The notes under the pieces: model-generated | Seen by the model: only the letters and a program-made list of their open reading frames with translations | What the model was told of the DNA's origin: nothing | The model's database searches: none | Position numbers and translations under genes: made by a program | Shown: one piece after another, positions 12,417 to 13,464 of the stretch | Layout: the number at the start of each line of letters is the position of its first letter | Position numbering within the stretch: position 1 is the stretch's first letter | NCBI GenBank assembly: GCA_051745535.1 | Contig: JBNJED010000034.1 | Span: forward strand, 1-13,464 | DNA length: 13,464 nucleotides | Source of the DNA: Thiohalospira sp051745535 | GTDB taxonomy: Bacteria > Pseudomonadota > Gammaproteobacteria > Thiohalospirales > Thiohalospiraceae | Reading direction: 5' to 3'

Positions 12417-12422
12417 CGCTCC
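12417..12422 (-). promoter_or_regulatory. Ribosome binding site deciding the TTG start of marR
   Basis: On the minus strand AGGAGC lies about six bases before the TTG at 12412. It is the only good ribosome site in the leader, so the rare TTG start is preferred over the later ATG at 12379, which has none. Confidence 0.7.
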
Positions 12423-12423
12423 T

Positions 12424-12435
12424 GTGTATATGCAC
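12424..12435. promoter_or_regulatory. Second near-palindrome in the marR leader
   Basis: GTGTATATGCAC (12424-12435) is a near-perfect inverted repeat, with only the two positions next to each GTG/CAC arm mismatched. It abuts and overlaps by two bases the palindrome at 12434-12446. The pair could be two adjacent dimer sites for the MarR protein. Both are AT-rich against a strongly GC-rich background. Confidence 0.4.
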
Positions 12436-12446
12436 ATTCCGAATGT
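12434..12446. promoter_or_regulatory. Probable MarR operator: perfect palindrome at the promoter start point
   Basis: ACATTC-C-GAATGT (12434-12446) is a perfect 6-1-6 inverted repeat. It overlaps the last two bases of the -10 box and the expected transcription start of the marR promoter. This is where an autorepressing MarR dimer would block polymerase. That MarR binds here is inference from position and symmetry. Confidence 0.6.
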
Positions 12447-12472
12447 TATAGGGCCCATGCTACTTCGTGCAA
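12445..12472 (-). promoter_or_regulatory. Promoter of the marR-rhodanese-nuclease operon
   Basis: Read on the minus strand, TTGCAC (12472-12467), a 16-base spacer and TATAAC (12450-12445) form a good sigma70-like promoter, with five of six consensus bases in the -10. Transcription should start near 12438, giving a leader of about 26 bases to the TTG. It occupies the only AT-rich patch in the 95-base gap between marR and hemW. Confidence 0.7.
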
Positions 12473-12495
12473 GCCGGCGGGGCCGTCTCCTGTTC

Positions 12496-12519
12496 ATTCC
12501 TCGGGGTCTATTCCTCGGG
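12496..12519. repeat. Tandem 10-bp repeat across the hemW stop codon
   Basis: ATTCCTCGGG occurs at 12496-12505 and again at 12510-12519, a 14-base period. The second copy encodes the final Pro-Glu-Glu of HemW and the first lies just past the stop. It looks like a small slippage duplication of the gene end; no function is implied. Confidence 0.6.
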
Positions 12520-13464
12520 CAGGAAGCGGGTGAGGAGGTCGTCCAGGTAGCGCCAGCCGGTCTCCGTGGGGCGGATCCGCTCGATGTCCCAGTGCAGGAG
12601 GCCGTCGGCCTCCGCCTGCTGGAGCGTCGTCTGGACCACGGTCAGCGGCTGGCCGGTGCGGGCGGCGAACAGCGCCGAGGGGAAGCCGTCGGCCAGGCGC
12701 AGGGCATTCATGAGGAACTCGAAGGCGATCTCCCGCCGGCCGGGGTGGCGCTCCCCGGCCACGGCCGCCTCACCGCCGCCGGATTCCAGCCACGCCTCGG
12801 GCCGGCGCAGGCGCCAGTAGCGGCGGATATCCCCGGCCGTGGGGTCGGTGACCTTGCCGTGGGCCCCGGCGCCCAGCCCCAGGTAGTCGCCGTAGAGCCA
12901 GTAGTTGAGGTTGTGCTGGCACTGCTTCCCCGGCCGGGCGAAGGCGGAGACCTCGTAGTGGTCGAAGCCGGCGGCGGCCAGCTGTGCCTCCCCGGCGTCC
13001 TGGATGGCGGCGAGGTCGTCCTCGGCCGGCAGCCGCGGCGGTCGGCGGCCGAACTCGGTGCCCGGCTCCAGGGTGAGCTGGTACCAGCTCAGGTGGCCGG
13101 TCTCCAGGTCGATGGCGTCGGCGAGGTCGGCGGCGGCGTCCGCCGGCGTCTGCCCCGGCAGGCCGTGCATGAGGTCGAGATTGATCCGGTCGAAGCCGGC
13201 GGCGTGGGCCGCTTCCACCGCCGCCAGCGCCTCCCGCCGGCCGTGGATCCGGCCCAGCCGCTGGAGGGCCTCATCCCGGAAGCTCTGGACCCCGATGGAG
13301 AGGCGGTTGACCCCCGCCGCACGCAGCTCGGCGTAGTGGGCGGCCTCGGCGGTGCCGGGGTTGGCCTCCAGGGTGATCTCGGTGGTCGGCGGCGGGTTGA
13401 GCAGGGCGCGGATCCCGGCCAGGAGGCGGTCCACCGCCTCCGGCGAGAGCAGGCTCGGGGTCCC
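12508..13464 (-). CDS. hemW: Heme chaperone HemW (radical SAM, coproporphyrinogen oxidase-like), N-terminus cut by window
   Basis: The frame runs off the right edge; 318 C-terminal residues are visible and roughly the first 60-70 are missing, including the expected radical-SAM CxxxCxxC cluster. Visible landmarks are 'GTPSLLSPEAVDRLL' at the edge, 'EITLEANPGT', 'VNRLSIGVQSF', 'LGRIHGRREA', 'INLDLMHGLPGQT', 'HLSWYQLTLEPGTEF', 'YEVSAFARPGKQCQHNLNYW' and 'GDYLGLGAGAHG', in the order typical of HemW/YggW. This protein carries heme to respiratory enzymes, whereas the related HemN makes protoporphyrinogen. The pattern 'QHNLNYW...YLGLGAGAH' is found in HemW and also in related HemN-like proteins, so I prefer HemW. 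The C-terminal domain (about 200 to the end) ends 'LLTRFLPEE'. The stop is TAG at 12510-12508. Confidence 0.9.
   Translation of the reverse strand, partial: GTPSLLSPEAVDRLLAGIRALLNPPPTTEITLEANPGTAEAAHYAELRAAGVNRLSIGVQSFRDEALQRLGRIHGRREALAAVEAAHAAGFDRINLDLMHGLPGQTPADAAADLADAIDLETGHLSWYQLTLEPGTEFGRRPPRLPAEDDLAAIQDAGEAQLAAAGFDHYEVSAFARPGKQCQHNLNYWLYGDYLGLGAGAHGKVTDPTAGDIRRYWRLRRPEAWLESGGGEAAVAGERHPGRREIAFEFLMNALRLADGFPSALFAARTGQPLTVVQTTLQQAEADGLLHWDIERIRPTETGWRYLDDLLTRFLPEE

Noticed and set aside
1..13464. tRNA, rRNA, CRISPR arrays, insertion sequences, attachment sites.
   Set aside because: None seen on either strand; genes are packed with gaps below 260 bases and no suitable repeats.

Overview
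The window is about 13.5 kb of very GC-rich, gene-dense bacterial chromosome. Acidic proteins, GTG and TTG starts and the family mix (E. coli-like beta-carbonic anhydrase, DUF2452, small rhodaneses, HemW) suggest a gammaproteobacterium. A halophilic or sulfur-metabolising Ectothiorhodospiraceae-type organism is my best guess, but this is inference from composition and I cannot name the species. I see no rRNA, tRNA, insertion sequence, CRISPR array, phage gene or attachment site. The region reads as ordinary core/housekeeping chromosome made of short operons on alternating strands.

Left part (1-5.0 kb): the tail of a chemoreceptor-like gene, a TerB-like protein, a convergent secreted L,D-transpeptidase, then a divergent pair of adjacent genes for an MFS-fused spermidine-synthase-like membrane protein and a beta-carbonic anhydrase. 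Two small genes follow: a two-helix membrane protein, and a 70-residue protein on the other strand. Next come the methionine sulfoxide reductase msrB and an overlapping small rhodanese.

Middle part (5.0-9.4 kb): a DUF2892 membrane protein and a DUF2452 protein on the minus strand, a divergent UspA-type stress protein, a DUF2249-hemerythrin fusion with its own good sigma70-type promoter and an unknown 103-residue partner. A convergent zinc/cation CDF exporter, an unknown 206-residue protein and a small heavy-metal-associated-fold protein follow.

Right part (9.4-13.5 kb): a ribosome hibernation factor fused to a cold-shock-like domain, with its own promoter. Opposite it lies a compact operon marR - rhodanese - beta-CASP metallo-beta-lactamase nuclease, driven by a TTGCAC-16-TATAAC promoter that overlaps a perfect palindrome and so is very likely autoregulated. 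The 3' part of hemW enters from the right edge.

Functionally the window is rich in stress, redox, sulfur and metal handling: MsrB, two rhodaneses, DUF2892, hemerythrin, UspA, a CDF exporter, an HMA-like protein, TerB, HPF and HemW. No single large new system is evident. The most interesting leads are the MarR/rhodanese/beta-CASP operon with its visible operator, the DUF2249-hemerythrin protein with a RIC-like ligand set beside an unknown partner, and the HPF-cold-shock fusion.
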